From: Aphidius gifuensis
Taxonomy: Eukaryota > Arthropoda > Insecta > Hymenoptera > Braconidae
Length of the DNA stretch: 64,000 bases
Direction of reading: 5' to 3'
Assembly: GCF_014905175.1 (NCBI RefSeq)
Contig: NC_057788.1
Span: 62,001-126,000, forward strand
Part shown: piece after piece, positions 52,592 to 63,976 of the stretch
How the letters are laid out: every line of letters begins with the position of its first letter
Numbering within the stretch: position 1 is the first letter of the stretch
Translations under genes and position numbers: made by a program
Notes under the pieces: model-generated
Told to the model about the DNA's origin: nothing
Seen by the model: only the letters and a program-made list of their open reading frames with translations
Databases searched by the model: none

Positions 52592-53824
52592 TCAATCAAA
52601 TTTCGTCCAATTATTTGGTGATTTGACAGTTGACGTTGCAAATGATGTGCCAAATACATCATCAAGATTTCCACTTGGTTCATTGTCATTGTCTTTATTT
52701 TTTTGTTTTGTTGTTGTTGATGATGATGATGATGAACAATTTTCCAGATTAAAATTATTAAAGTCTAAACCGTATTCTTGTAGTAGATCAAAATCACCAC
52801 GTTTATCCTCAATGATGTCATTGTTGTTGTTGCTGCTGTTGTTTTTGTTGTTATTGGAGGTGGTGGTGGTGGTAGTAGCATTATACGGTAAAAAATATGG
52901 ATAAAGTGGATTACTCATACCTTCACCAGACTGTTGTATATGCAATGATTGTGACATTTGTCGTTGTTGGCTTACAAATGATTTTGAAAGTAGTGGATCA
53001 AAATCATCATCACTATTTGTTGAATCTAAACGTATCAAATCTTGTATGTCTGATGTTTCCTAAATTTAAAAAAACAAAATAAATAAAACAATTTATATTC
53101 ATCAAATTAATTTTTATAAATAAAAACAACAATTACTTTCAAACACCCAGTGATAATGATACCAATTTCAACAAAAAAAAAAAAAAAAAAGCAGCATAAA
53201 TTTAAAAAAGTGCAGTGTATTATATAAAAAATAATAAATAATAAATTACCTCAACATGTGCAGAGCAGGTATCAGAAAATACCGAGGAATTATTATGAAT
53301 TCCAGTATTACAATCAATTGATGATAGCTTTGGTAATATTGGAATTGATATATTAATTTGACTAGTGTCAAATGGATCATTGCATTTATCATCATCATCA
53401 TCATCATCATCAATAGCAACAACAACATCATCAATTGATTTAATAATATTATCAGCAAATTTATCATCATCATTACTATTATTATGAATAAATGAATTTA
53501 TTGGATTCACATACTCATTGGATTTTAATTCCAATAATACACTTGATTCAATCAATGATTTATTTTTAATATTTATATTATCTAATGATTTTATTTCTAT
53601 ATTAATATTATTATTATTATTATTTAATGAATTATTTTTTAAAGCATTTAATGATGTTTTTGGTGGTACATGTGTCTTTGGATTTATAGCAACATCACTT
53701 GGATTAGGAATTGATGATGGGGAGCCATGTCGCAAACGCCCACTCCATGCAGGTCTCAAGCTGTCTAAACTTCGCACTGGTTTCAGCTGCAAATGTTTAT
53801 TTTTTTTTTTCTTTTTGCGCACAA

Positions 53825-53860
<36 letters not shown>

Positions 53861-56371
53861 AAAAACAATAACAACAACAACAACAACAACAACAATTAAA
53901 GCTTATAATGTTTATATAATGAAATAAAATAAAAATAAATAGTTGACTTACAGTTCTGTCGACTGGTGGAGTATTTGGAAATATGACATCTTGAAGTTCA
54001 TTCATTAAATCAATTTTTAAACGTTCTGGTGGTGTTTCTGGTGAGTCTAATTCTTCTGGTGAGCCAGAATTTAATGGTGAATATCTTTTTCGACTTGAAA
54101 TTAAAATTATATTTTTGTTATAAATAATTTTATAATACCTATTATTATATATATCTTTACCTTGTATCTGGTACATTACTATTTCGTAAACGTAATTCTT
54201 TACGATATGATGTTGTTGCTGTTAGACCATTTGGTGATTTTGATCCTGTACCAAATATACTTGTTGTACGTCTATCAAGTGTTGGTGAACTTGGTGCTGA
54301 TCTTGGTTGATGAAAACGATGACTATTTTCACTTCCTCCTACTCCTCTTGATGATTTACCTTTCCATTTTAATCCTTTGTATACTGTTTTCATATCTTTA
54401 CCTTTATTTTTAACTGATTTAACAGCATTTTTCATTGCTGGATTTGCTTTATCTTTGACACTACGAAAAAATGCTGTACCTTCTTTTTTCATAGCACCAG
54501 TCCATTCACGATATTGTTGTATTATTTTATTACTTGTTTTATCAGAATAATTACATGCTTCCATTTCAAATTCATCAGAAAAACCAAGACCACAATTAAG
54601 CATATGTAAACGTTCTTCAATAAATTGTTGAAATATTTGTAATTCAAGCATTTTACGTAAAAATGGTTGCATTGAATATGGACGACTTTCAACAAATGCA
54701 TTTTCATCAAATGTTATTCTTTCACCTTGTTGTAGTGTCAAGGCTTCACGATAACCAGCTGTTAATTGAACCAATGCACGTAAAAATGCACGTGATACAC
54801 CGTCACCCAATAATGATGGTCGATTACGTAATGCTTTTCTTAAATTTGTTATCTATTTAAACAAACATAATAATAATAATATAGGTATAATAGATATGTA
54901 TCATAAATTTTTCTTAAACTTACAACATCAACAGGAAGTGATTCTAGATCTTGAAATGGTGATTCAATGGAATTATTGTCAGCATCAAGTACAACAACAT
55001 CACCTAAATCATTTTTATGTACACGTTCTAGTATTGTTGATGGTACACCAATTAAAAATGGCATTGGTGCTAATAAATAATCCATTAATGCTAGAGGTAA
55101 AACTGGTATGTATATATGTTGCCAAATCATTGGATATATCAATGCATTACATGCTTGTACACATGCACTTAGTCTTGATAATTTTTTAGATGTAAATATT
55201 ATTCTTCTTTCATAAAGCATTGATGAAAATATTATCATCATATTGTGGGCGTCAACGGCACTATAATATTCCGTTAAATTTCTCTGTAAAAAATAATTTA
55301 ATTATAAATAATAATAATGATGAATTATATTATATGAAAATTATTACATTTTCTGGAATACTGGGAAGTTGAAATTGTCGTGGACTTGAGCAAACATATG
55401 TCTGTAAAACAAAAAATAAAATAATTATCAAAAAATTTCTTATTAAAAATATACCTATATGATTTACAATATAAACTTACAATATTTGGCTCTGATATTG
55501 AAATAGTTACAGATGCTCCAGGCATTGGAACATTACTTGAATAAACATCACCAAGAAATTTTGGTAAATTTCCGCTGTTGCTACTTGCAACAAGTGTTGC
55601 AATATTATTTAATAATCTGTAAATATTTATTATTAATACGTAATTAAATATTTATATATTGTTAAATAAATATAATAATTACTTGTAAAACATTTCATGC
55701 CATGGCAATGAACTTAAAAGAACTAATGCAGTTTCTGTTTTTGGATCATGTCGACAAAATCCAAATGTCCATTTTGAATCAATGCTAGTCAGGACAAATG
55801 AAAAATGCTGAACAATTGAGCTTAAAAAAATAAAAATATAATTAATTAATTAAACTTTTACGTATGTATACCTATTTAAATAAACTTACTTTTCAAAATC
55901 ACAGGGATATGCAAATTTTGGTACATTTTTAATAACTTCTTGGTCTGTAAAAGAGTCTGGATATTTTTGTAATATCCAAGCTGATTGTTCACCAACTGGA
56001 GCAGCAATTTCACAAAAACACTCATACAAATGTTTAACATTTTCTCTGTAACAAATGATAAATTAAAACATGTAAGTATGTATAATTTAAAAAAAAAAAA
56101 AAAAGATAAGTATTAAGTTGTCTTTGGGTTTATTTATCATGTGTAAATAATAGAGACATATCAACTGATAAGGAAAATAAAAATTTAATTATATATCCAA
56201 CATGAATGATAAAATTATTAAATAAAATATATTACAATACTTAATTATAATTTAAAATTAAAATGTTTAACAAAAAAAATAAATATAGGTATAGGTATAA
56301 AATGACAAGTGAAAGTAATTGTTGATTCTTGAAACATATGACTGACAAGTTTACCTAAGTCTAGATCCCAT
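52592..56371 (-). CDS. DENND1: DENN domain protein 1 (connecdenn), Rab35 exchange factor
   Basis: Ten exons: 56355-56371, 55890-56045, 55683-55820, 55481-55616, 55348-55401, 54924-55283, 54161-54852, 53952-54093, 53250-53786 and 52592-53059. Phases agree throughout and the product has 899 residues. The start MGSRLRENV matches human DENND1A MGSR. The tripartite DENN module fills residues 1 to about 400, with FVLTSIDSKWTFGFCR, LPSIPENRNLTEYYSAVD, SMLYERRIIFTSKKLS and YPMIWQHIYIPVLP all close to human. Connecdenns activate Rab35 on clathrin-coated vesicles and endosomes. The disordered C-terminal half carries candidate trafficking motifs: DPF (about 701-703, AP-2 ear type) and LIRLD (about 751-755, clathrin-box type). 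Ser/Asn/Asp runs fill the rest. It is divergent from pontin, with start codons about 550 bp apart. Confidence 0.95.
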
Positions 56372-56917
56372 TTTATAAATATGTATTATTATTTAATTAA
56401 TTTATATATCACAGCATGTTTTATTATTAACAATAATATTAACGAGGCCTTTTAAATTATTTAGTAATTGACACATGAGGCTCAGACAAATAACACTGAT
56501 CAACTGATTATTATTTATTATTTCAATTTTCAATTAATTCATGATGACACAATAAAAGTCAGATTATATTCTCTCTCGTTGGCACTTGGCACTGGCATGA
56601 ACACACAGTTTCATTGAGATTTTGCAAAGGTGTATGTGTGTGTATGACTAATCGTCATCATCATCATCATCAACATCATCGTCATGGACCTTAGTGGGGA
56701 GCAAAAAAGAGAGAGAGTGAGGAGTGGAAATTTTTTTTCGTCTTATTTTTTATGGTGGGAGTTGACAACAACAACAACGTGAAGTTAGACAAATCATCAA
56801 GTATCCCGCGCGTTTTATTATCGTGGAGAATTGGCGATTGTTTTATCCATAAAAACGTTTGATCAATAAAAATAAATATCATCTTGACATAAAAGAGTAT
56901 ATAAAAAATACACAAAT
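56372..56917. promoter_or_regulatory. Divergent promoter region between DENND1 and pontin
   Basis: About 545 bp between the two start codons. It holds a (CAT)n tract near 56657-56672, a (GAGA)-like stretch near 56711-56718, and a GC-richer patch around 56800-56830 containing CCCGCGCG just upstream of pontin. Specific start sites cannot be fixed by reading. Confidence 0.4.
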
Positions 56918-58361
56918 ATGAAGATTGAAGAAGTTAAAAGTTCTGCTAAAACTCAACGAGTATCAGGACATTCACATATTAAAGGACTTGGTCTTGATGA
57001 AAATGGTGTTGCAATACAATCAGCAGCCGGTCTGGTTGGTCAAACATGTGCAAGAGAGGTTAGTAATTCATATTTATATTTAGCTGATTATAAAAAAAGT
57101 AAAATGTATTATTATAAATATTTTATTTTTTTAGAATGCTGGAACAATTGTTGATTTGATAAGATGTAAAAAAATGGCTGGTAGTGGTGTGTTATTGGTT
57201 GGTCCACCAGGTACTGGTAAAACAGCATTGGCATTGGCAATTGCCCAAGAACTTGGTAGTAAAGTACCATTTTGTCCAATGGTTGGATCAGAAATATACA
57301 GTGCTGAAATTAAAAAGACTGAAGTACTCATGGAAAACTTTCGTCGTGCAATTGGTATTAGAATAAAAGAAACAAAAGAAGTTTATGAGGGTGAAGTTAC
57401 TGAATTAACACCAGTTGAAACTGAAAATCCAATGGGTGGTTATGGAAAAACAGTATCACATGTTATTATTGGCTTGAAAACAGCCAAAGGAACAAAACAA
57501 TTAAAACTTGATCCATCCATTTATCAATCATTGCAAAAAGAAAAAGTTGAAGTTGGTGATGTCATTTATATTGAGTCAAATAGTGGAGCTGTTAAAAGAC
57601 AAGGTAGAAGTGACAATTATGCAACTGAATTTGATCTTGAAGCTGAAGAATATGTGCCATTACCAAAAGGTGATGTTCATAAAAAAAAAGAAGTTGTACA
57701 AGATGTTACACTTCATGATTTAGATGTTGCCAATGCTAAACCACAAGGTGGACAAGATATTATGTCAATGATGGGACAATTAATGAAACCCAAAAAAACT
57801 GAAATAACAGATAAATTAAGAAAAGAAATAAATAAAGTTGTCAATGGTTATATTGATCAGGGTATTGCTGAACTTGTACCAGGTGTATTATTTATTGATG
57901 AAGTACAAATGTTGGATATTGAAACATTTACATATTTAAATCGTTCATTAGAGAGTGCAATTGCTCCAATTGTTATATTTGCAACAAATCGTGGTCATTG
58001 TAATATTAGAGGCACAGACATCAAGGCACCACATGGTATACCATTTGATTTTCATACTCGTTTAATAACAATTAAAACACCACCATATGTTAAATCGGAA
58101 ATTCAACAAATTGCCAAAATTCGTGCTGTTACTGAAGGCCTACAAATTGAGGATGAAGCATTAGCTGCACTTGGTGAGTTGGGTGCAACGACAACACTTA
58201 GATATGTCGTACAATTATTAACACCAGCATCTTTAATTGCTAAAATTGATGGAAGAAAAGTCATTCAAAAACAAGATGTCGAAGAAGCTGCTGAATTATT
58301 TATTGATGCTAAATCATCAGCTAAAATTCTCATTGAAAATTCTAATTTATTTATGGAATAG
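56918..58361 (+). CDS. RUVBL1: RuvB-like 1 (pontin), AAA+ ATPase
   Basis: Two exons: 56918-57058 and 57135-58361, 455 residues (human 456). It starts MKIEEVKSSAKTQR, as in other pontins. Walker A is GPPGTGKT at 70-77. The DII insertion domain follows, with ETKEVYEGEVTELTP and LKLDPSIYQSLQKEKVE nearly identical to human. Walker B reads LFIDEVQMLD, with Gln where pontins and the neighbouring reptin have His. The following region reads HGIPFDFHTRLITI where the family has a LDR-type segment, so the Arg finger position is kept but the preceding Leu-Asp pair is not. One residue is missing in the loop before it (GTDIKAPHG). Sensor 1 Asn and TTLRYVVQLL (sensor 2) are intact. Pontin pairs with reptin in INO80, SWR1/TIP60, R2TP and snoRNP assembly. 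The 3' end faces reptin. Confidence 0.96.
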
Positions 58362-58683
58362 ATTTTTCTTTAATCTTAGGCTTGTGTGAATATAAATTTA
58401 TTTTAATAAGAAAAAAAAAAAAATAACAAAAAGAAAAAAAAAAAGACAAAACACTTACGTTAAAGTTTTTTAAGACGAAAATGACTTCATAAAATATCAT
58501 TTAATTTTCAAGTTTTGTAAAAAATAATAAAAAACAACATTAATGTAAATTTTTTTGTTTTATTTATTTAATAACTATTTCCTTATAATAATGTTCCATT
58601 TAAATTATTGAATCAAAAATTAATATTATTGAAAAAATAAAAAACTATATTTAAATGTTGATTTTTTTTTTTGTTGATAAAAT
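58362..58683. other. Tail-to-tail spacer between pontin and reptin
   Basis: About 320 bp between the two stop codons, with A runs. It must contain both 3' UTRs, which may overlap. Confidence 0.5.
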
Positions 58684-60538
58684 TTATGAGCATTCCATTT
58701 CTTGCTCAGCTGAAAAAAAAAAAAGAAAAATATCAATATCATGAAATCTGTTTGAAATTAATTGTTAAATAATTTTTAAATAATAAAAACTTACTAGCAG
58801 CAACAGCAGCAGCAGGTTGATTAAACATGAAAGAATCTTGATATTCATCTAAAAATTGTGTTGATCTTTTTTCATCCAAAAAACGATCATATACTTTACG
58901 AACATCAGGAACACTGACCTCGGTACCTTTTCTTTTACGACATACCAATGATGACAGAGTAATAAGTTGAATAGCATATCTCAATGATGTTTCACGTGCA
59001 ATTCTCGTCAAAACAATCAATGCATCATCTGACATTTCACAGTCTTCCTCTTCACATCTTATTTTCAGGATTTCTTTTAAATCTTTATCTGAGTATTGAC
59101 TTGTATGAACAATGATCATTCTATCAAGAAAATCAAATGGTATACCATGTGGACTTTTGTATGTTGTTCCACGTACTTGTGTGTCACGTCTGTTTGATGC
59201 CATTATGACAATTGGTGCCATTTCATTTTCCAATGCACAATTTAAATATGAAAAACAATCAATGTCCAACATGTGTACCTCATCAATGAACAATACACCT
59301 GGTATTATTTCGGCTTTTCCTTCTTCTCTCCATTCAGCAACTTTGCCATTAATTTGTTCACGTACTTCTGGCTTAATTTCACCGGTGTCACCAGAAAATA
59401 ATGCCAAAAAACCATGTGTACGACTATTGATAACATCAATTTCATGCAATGACACTGTATGAACAACTTCTTTTCTTTTTTGTAATTCACCCTCTGGACA
59501 CTGTACAAATCTCGTTTGTGATCCAGTTGCATCATAATCACGTGCACGTGTAAATGAACGTCCAAGACGATTAATTTTACCAGTTGCTTTGTCAATTGTT
59601 ATGACATCACCAGCTTGTACTTTTTCCTTGATTAAACTGTCAATCATTTTATTACCAAGATCATATATTGTTTCCATTTCAGTTGTTTTTAATGTTAATT
59701 TACCAACTTTAACACCACTACCAGTTGCTGGTCTATCAACTTGTATTTCAACAACTTCACCTTCAATTATTTCAGTCTCTTCTTTGATACGTACACCAAT
59801 TGATTTTCTAAGTGCTTGTGTTAATGACTCAGTTTTGCTCATTTCCAATGAAAATATTTCTGATGCAGCCATTGATGTGAATGGTGTATCTTGTCCAAGT
59901 GTTTGTGCTAAACCCATGGCAATTGCTGTTTTACCAGTACCTGGTGGTCCAGCCAACAAAACACCACGTCCAGCTATTTTTCCAATTTTAATCATTTCCA
60001 GTAAAATACCCAAGGCTCTACGAGCTTTTAGCTGACCAACCATACCTTGAGATACATGACGAGGTTGAACAGTGTCATCTAAACCTAAACCACGTATATG
60101 AGAATGAGTACCAATTCTCTCAATACGTGTTATTTCACGTACTTCTTGTACTTTTGCTGCAGCAATTGCCTAAAAATAATTATAATAATATTACAGTTAT
60201 ATTATTTTAGTTGTTTAAATTTTCATGTTGCTATGACAACTGTTAAATTTTGATGATTGATTATACATATTATTTTGTAAATTTAATCTGTGTTATTATT
60301 TAAAATAATTAATTACAAATTGATTGGCAATTATTGTTGTCTATTTAATTAAGTAGAAAAATATTATTATTTTGTATCAACAAATTAGCCGGTTAACCGA
60401 TAACCTCAAATTTTAATTATTTAATATTACAATTTAATTTTTTTGTACTTGAATTTTCTTTAAAAAATTAGTTGAAAAAAAATAATTAATTAATTAATAA
60501 TTTATAATAAAAATTAACTCACCGCCATAATTATCTAT
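58684..60538 (-). CDS. RUVBL2: RuvB-like 2 (reptin), AAA+ ATPase
   Basis: Three exons: 60533-60538 (only ATG GCG), 58795-60169 and 58684-58709, giving 468 residues (human 463). Diagnostic blocks are RIERIGTHSHIRGLGLDD, Walker A GPPGTGKT at 76-83, ETEIIEGEVVEIQVDRP, GRSFTRARDYDA, Walker B FIDEVHMLDID, the arginine-finger region SPHGIPFDFLDRM, and ETSLRYAIQLIT. All catalytic residues look intact, unlike its pontin neighbour. The C-terminus ends in an Ala-rich stretch and then TEQEMECS, encoded by a tiny last exon. Reptin forms heterohexamers or dodecamers with pontin in chromatin remodelling and in R2TP-mediated assembly of large complexes. The six-nucleotide first coding exon was chosen because it supplies the only nearby ATG with a GTGAGT donor and restores an M-A start typical of reptin. 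Confidence 0.96.
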
Positions 60539-61699
60539 TGATTTTTGTGTTTTTATTTATATAAAAATATAAAATCCGCGTGTCGCACGCAATTTATTAT
60601 TTTTCCTTGAAAATTTTTGTGTGTATTGTTTATTACTATTATTATTATTATTGTTAATGACTGCTAGCGCTATGGCTTCCATATTGCGGAGATGTATATT
60701 TTTTTAAAAGCTATTTTACCAACACAATTCAAATTGACTGATATAAAATATACTGATATATAATGATCAAGTACTTGTAAGTTGTAGATATCTAAATAAA
60801 ATTTTCTCTACATATTGTTTTAGTTATTGTAATTCGTATGTACTTGTGGATTGTGATTGATTGTGATCCTTGCCGTATGTCAACGTGTTAAATAAAATTT
60901 AAGTTCGAGACATTCAAGACTGTTCACTTGGAACTTTTTTTTTTTTTTTGTGTTTTTATCAGTTTTTATCAGTTTTTATCAATATCATAGCGGCTCTAAT
61001 AGTCTGTCCAGCTTTTATTCAGATAGCACCACACATTACTTCTGGTATTTTATTAATGTAAATTTTTGAAAAAACAATTTGGCTTATTTAATAATATCAA
61101 TAATATACTTTTTGGGTCTAAGTTGTTTAGATTTTTTCCTTCTATAAATCTGTAAATTTTTAAGACAATATCCTTTGTTGCACTCGATTGATTGGGTATA
61201 TTTTATTCCTGAAATAATTTCACAAATAATTGATAAAATTAGAAGTTTAGAACATTGTAATTTACATCCCAATACATTATGCATACAATAATAAATTTAT
61301 ATCATTTTTACTGAGTTTGTTTGCTCAAGAATTATTGTTGGGATTAATTGAATAAAAAATAAACTCACTACATAATTATTATACTAAAAAATGTTTTATT
61401 ATATTTGAACCAACTCTGTTATGTAAATTTAAATGGAAAAAAAAATTAACTGATTATTACTTTGCTGATAGTAAAAATGATAGTTACGAATTTCAAGTAA
61501 AAATAATAATATTGATAATATAATTTACAATGTAATTTAAAAAAGAAAAAAATTATAATTGATTATAATTTTATATTTTGATTTCTATCACATGAATATT
61601 ATGCAAAAATCTATTAATTAATGAATGGCAGTCCATTTTTTTAAATGTTTCTTTTTTCAACAGAAAAAAACAATGAAAATAATATGGTAATAAAATTAA
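60539..61699. other. Spacer between reptin start and lifeguard-like stop
   Basis: About 1.16 kb. The reptin promoter should lie in the GC-richer patch near 60655-60700. A segment around 60990-61045 resembles a segment near 63620-63680 (see findings). A short 66-codon minus-strand open frame at 61084-61284 is not recognised and was not called. Confidence 0.4.
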
Positions 61700-62646
61700 T
61701 CATGAGATCTTGTGGTTCACACCACCGATGATCATGAGAACATAAACGAAAAAATTCATAAAATCAACATAAGTACAAAGTGCAACCAATGCATAAATCT
61801 CTGGTAATATTAAATACTCGCCTTTACCATTTATTATAAGTTGTATTTCACAATTAATAAAATACGAATACACTAGTGCTCCCACTGTACCATAAATACA
61901 TATAAATATATAATATATACTTGTATATGAAAGAAAAAACTTTGTAATAATGCCGAAAATCAAAAGTCGAATTACACAAACAGTGATCGTTTTAGGCAAC
62001 ATTACATGAATCCATTCTGTTATGAATGCTAACAAAGTCATTGAGAAACAAAGAACAATTGTTATTCCAAGAGTAAGAAGTAACTGAAAAAATAACAATA
62101 ACAAATGATTATTTATTTTTAAAATATAACAAATGTATATAAAATAAAAATTATAAAATAATAAATCAACCTCATGTTTCCGGAATCGTCTTAATGTTAC
62201 ACTAATAAGACCACTTGCAATGGCAACAAAGATAATTAGAACAATCGAATTCAGTTCGTCGATAAAATTAATAATTAATTGTCCAAATAGAAATAACAAA
62301 TGACTCGTAAGAAGTGGATCAACTTTTTGAATGAAACCAAGACGTAATTTTTCTTTATTATCATTGGCTTCATTTCGTGTTGGATTTTCTGGATCACTTG
62401 TGTTGCTGATTATTCCAGGTGTTGATATTGCACCTGGTGGTGATGCTGGCAGTACAAAATCCGGACCTAAACATAATTTATTTATTGCAAATTAAAAGTA
62501 TAAATTAATTTAAAGTGTTAAGACATTTTTCAATTAATTTGACAATTAATACTGCTTCAAAGATTTTTTTGTAAATAAAATAAAAATATATAATAACCTG
62601 GTTGACCTGGATATCCAGCATTGGGTGGATTTTCATTGCTTGACAT
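61700..62646 (-). CDS. Divergent lifeguard/TMBIM (Bax inhibitor-1 superfamily) membrane protein
   Basis: Three coding exons: 62598-62646, 62171-62466 and 61700-62083, giving 242 residues. The N-terminus is Pro/Gly-rich (PPNAGYPGQPG), as in GRINA/lifeguard proteins. About six or seven hydrophobic segments follow. The C-terminal third resembles the lifeguard signature: NCEIQLIINGKGEYLILPEI then YVDFMNFFVYVLMIIGG, against the family pattern of DTQ...EYI...YLDIxNxFxYxLxI. The rest is strongly diverged and Ile/Phe-rich, so the assignment rests on topology and the C-terminus. Family members are calcium-leak or anti-apoptotic proteins of ER, Golgi and plasma membrane; its role here is not known. A good acceptor (CTTTTCAG) ends on the minus strand at 62665, just upstream of the ATG, implying a 5' UTR intron and a leader exon farther right. 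Confidence 0.7.
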
Positions 62647-63920
62647 ATTTTTCGTCTATTTTTACTGAAAAGAAAGCCCATTATCATTATCACCACTTTT
62701 TTTTTTCTTTAAATTGAATTTTATTTTTGATAAAAAGTAAATTATTATTATTATTATTTCTTTCAAATTAAAAAAATAAAAATAATACACTGTTGTTGTT
62801 ATCAACAAAGTTATAAAATCTATTTTTATTTTTTTTTTTTTGGTTTTTTATATTTTTGATTATCAGCACCTGTGAGTCGTTTGTTATCTACGCTATGATT
62901 CATCAACTATATATTTATAAAATAAAATAAAATATCCATCAACCATTTTTTTTTTTAAATTAATTTTTTTGTTTTTACATCAAGTATCCATGAAAATTTT
63001 GACCCATTTAATAATAAATGATTCAATTGTACAAATAAATTCATTGTATTTTATGACTTTTATATAATGATTGATGTCTAATTATTACTTATTACCTTGA
63101 TTTATTAAATTTTTCCTGTCCACGTTTACACAAAAAAAAAGGTTTTTTTTTTGTTTTTCATTATCAACACCTGTGCGTCATTCATATCTACCCAATGATT
63201 CATCATGATTCATTAGTAGCATGAAATATTTTAAAAATAAAATATCAATTAGCCTTTTTTTTAATTTATTCATTTGTCACCAGGTATTGATCAAATTTTT
63301 TTTTTCCATTTTATATAGATGATTTAATTTTACAAATAATTTAACAATATATATTTTATGATTATTTTAATTAATGAACAATGTCTCATATATTACTTAC
63401 GTTTATATTTATTAAATTTATCTTTGCGTCCTCGTGTATCCACAAAACACAAAAAAAAAAAATATTGTCAAATGTTGTCAGCAAATAAAATAGTTGAAAT
63501 TTATTTTCCAATAAATTTTTATTCTATTAAAATATGTATTATATAAACTTGCGAATTAAATTGTTGAATATGGTTGGTTCAAGTTTCGTGACTGTTTGTG
63601 TCTCCCTCTATCAATAACTCCATAGCTCTCTAACTTTTATCCAGATGGCAACCCCCAATAACTTCCTGTCAATATTATTGTTATCATTATCAACACCTTG
63701 ATAAAGTTGGCGTTTCGCTGACGAATCAGCTGATGTAAAACCGTATTAAAAGACAAGAGACAACACCTCTTCTATTGTCACAACTCACAGCTCACAGAGA
63801 GTCAGAGACAAATTGGTGATTCATTATAATAACAATTGTATTGTTTAAATATACCTATACCTATTAGTATAAAAAAAAATTGTTAAGTTTATATATCAAG
63901 TATAAAATATATTATAAAAA
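62647..63920. other. Divergent intergenic region with a diverged tandem duplication
   Basis: About 1.27 kb between the lifeguard-like ATG and the ATG of the right-edge gene. It contains two diverged copies of a segment of roughly 300 bp (separate entry). To their right a GC-richer patch near 63590-63800 probably holds the promoter of the right-edge gene and perhaps of both. Confidence 0.45.
62843..63462. repeat. Diverged tandem duplication, two copies of about 300 bp
   Basis: Copy one runs from about 62843 to 63140 and copy two from about 63141 to 63462. Matching landmarks occur in the same order: TTATCAGCACCTGTG and TTATCAACACCTGTG; GTTATCTACGCTATGATTCAT and CATATCTACCCAATGATTCAT (partial matches); a central AATGATTCAATT/GATGATTTAATT stretch; and a right end of ATTAAATTT, then a GTGTAAACG or GTGGATACA-like segment on the minus strand, then an A run. 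Each copy contains a minus-strand donor-like site near the same position (about 63100 and 63400). Confidence 0.6.
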
Positions 63921-63976
63921 ATGTCATTAAATACTGCTCATGCAAATGACGGTGTATTATTACACAATGGCGAATG
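63921..63976 (+). CDS. First coding exon of an unrecognised gene, runs off the window
   Basis: An ATG at 63921 opens a frame reading MSLNTAHANDGVLLHNGE and is followed by a consensus donor (TG then GTAAGT) at 63977. The 56-nt exon ends in phase 2, so the next exon lies beyond the window. The upstream DNA is a GC-richer promoter-like patch. The peptide is too short for assignment, and I do not recognise the family. Confidence 0.5.

Noticed and set aside
59589..60035. 148-codon plus-strand frame opposite reptin
   Set aside because: Antisense of a well-conserved exon; reptin explains the openness.
61084..61284. 66-codon minus-strand frame between reptin and the lifeguard-like gene
   Set aside because: Short, no recognised family, no convincing splice context; could not be supported as a gene.
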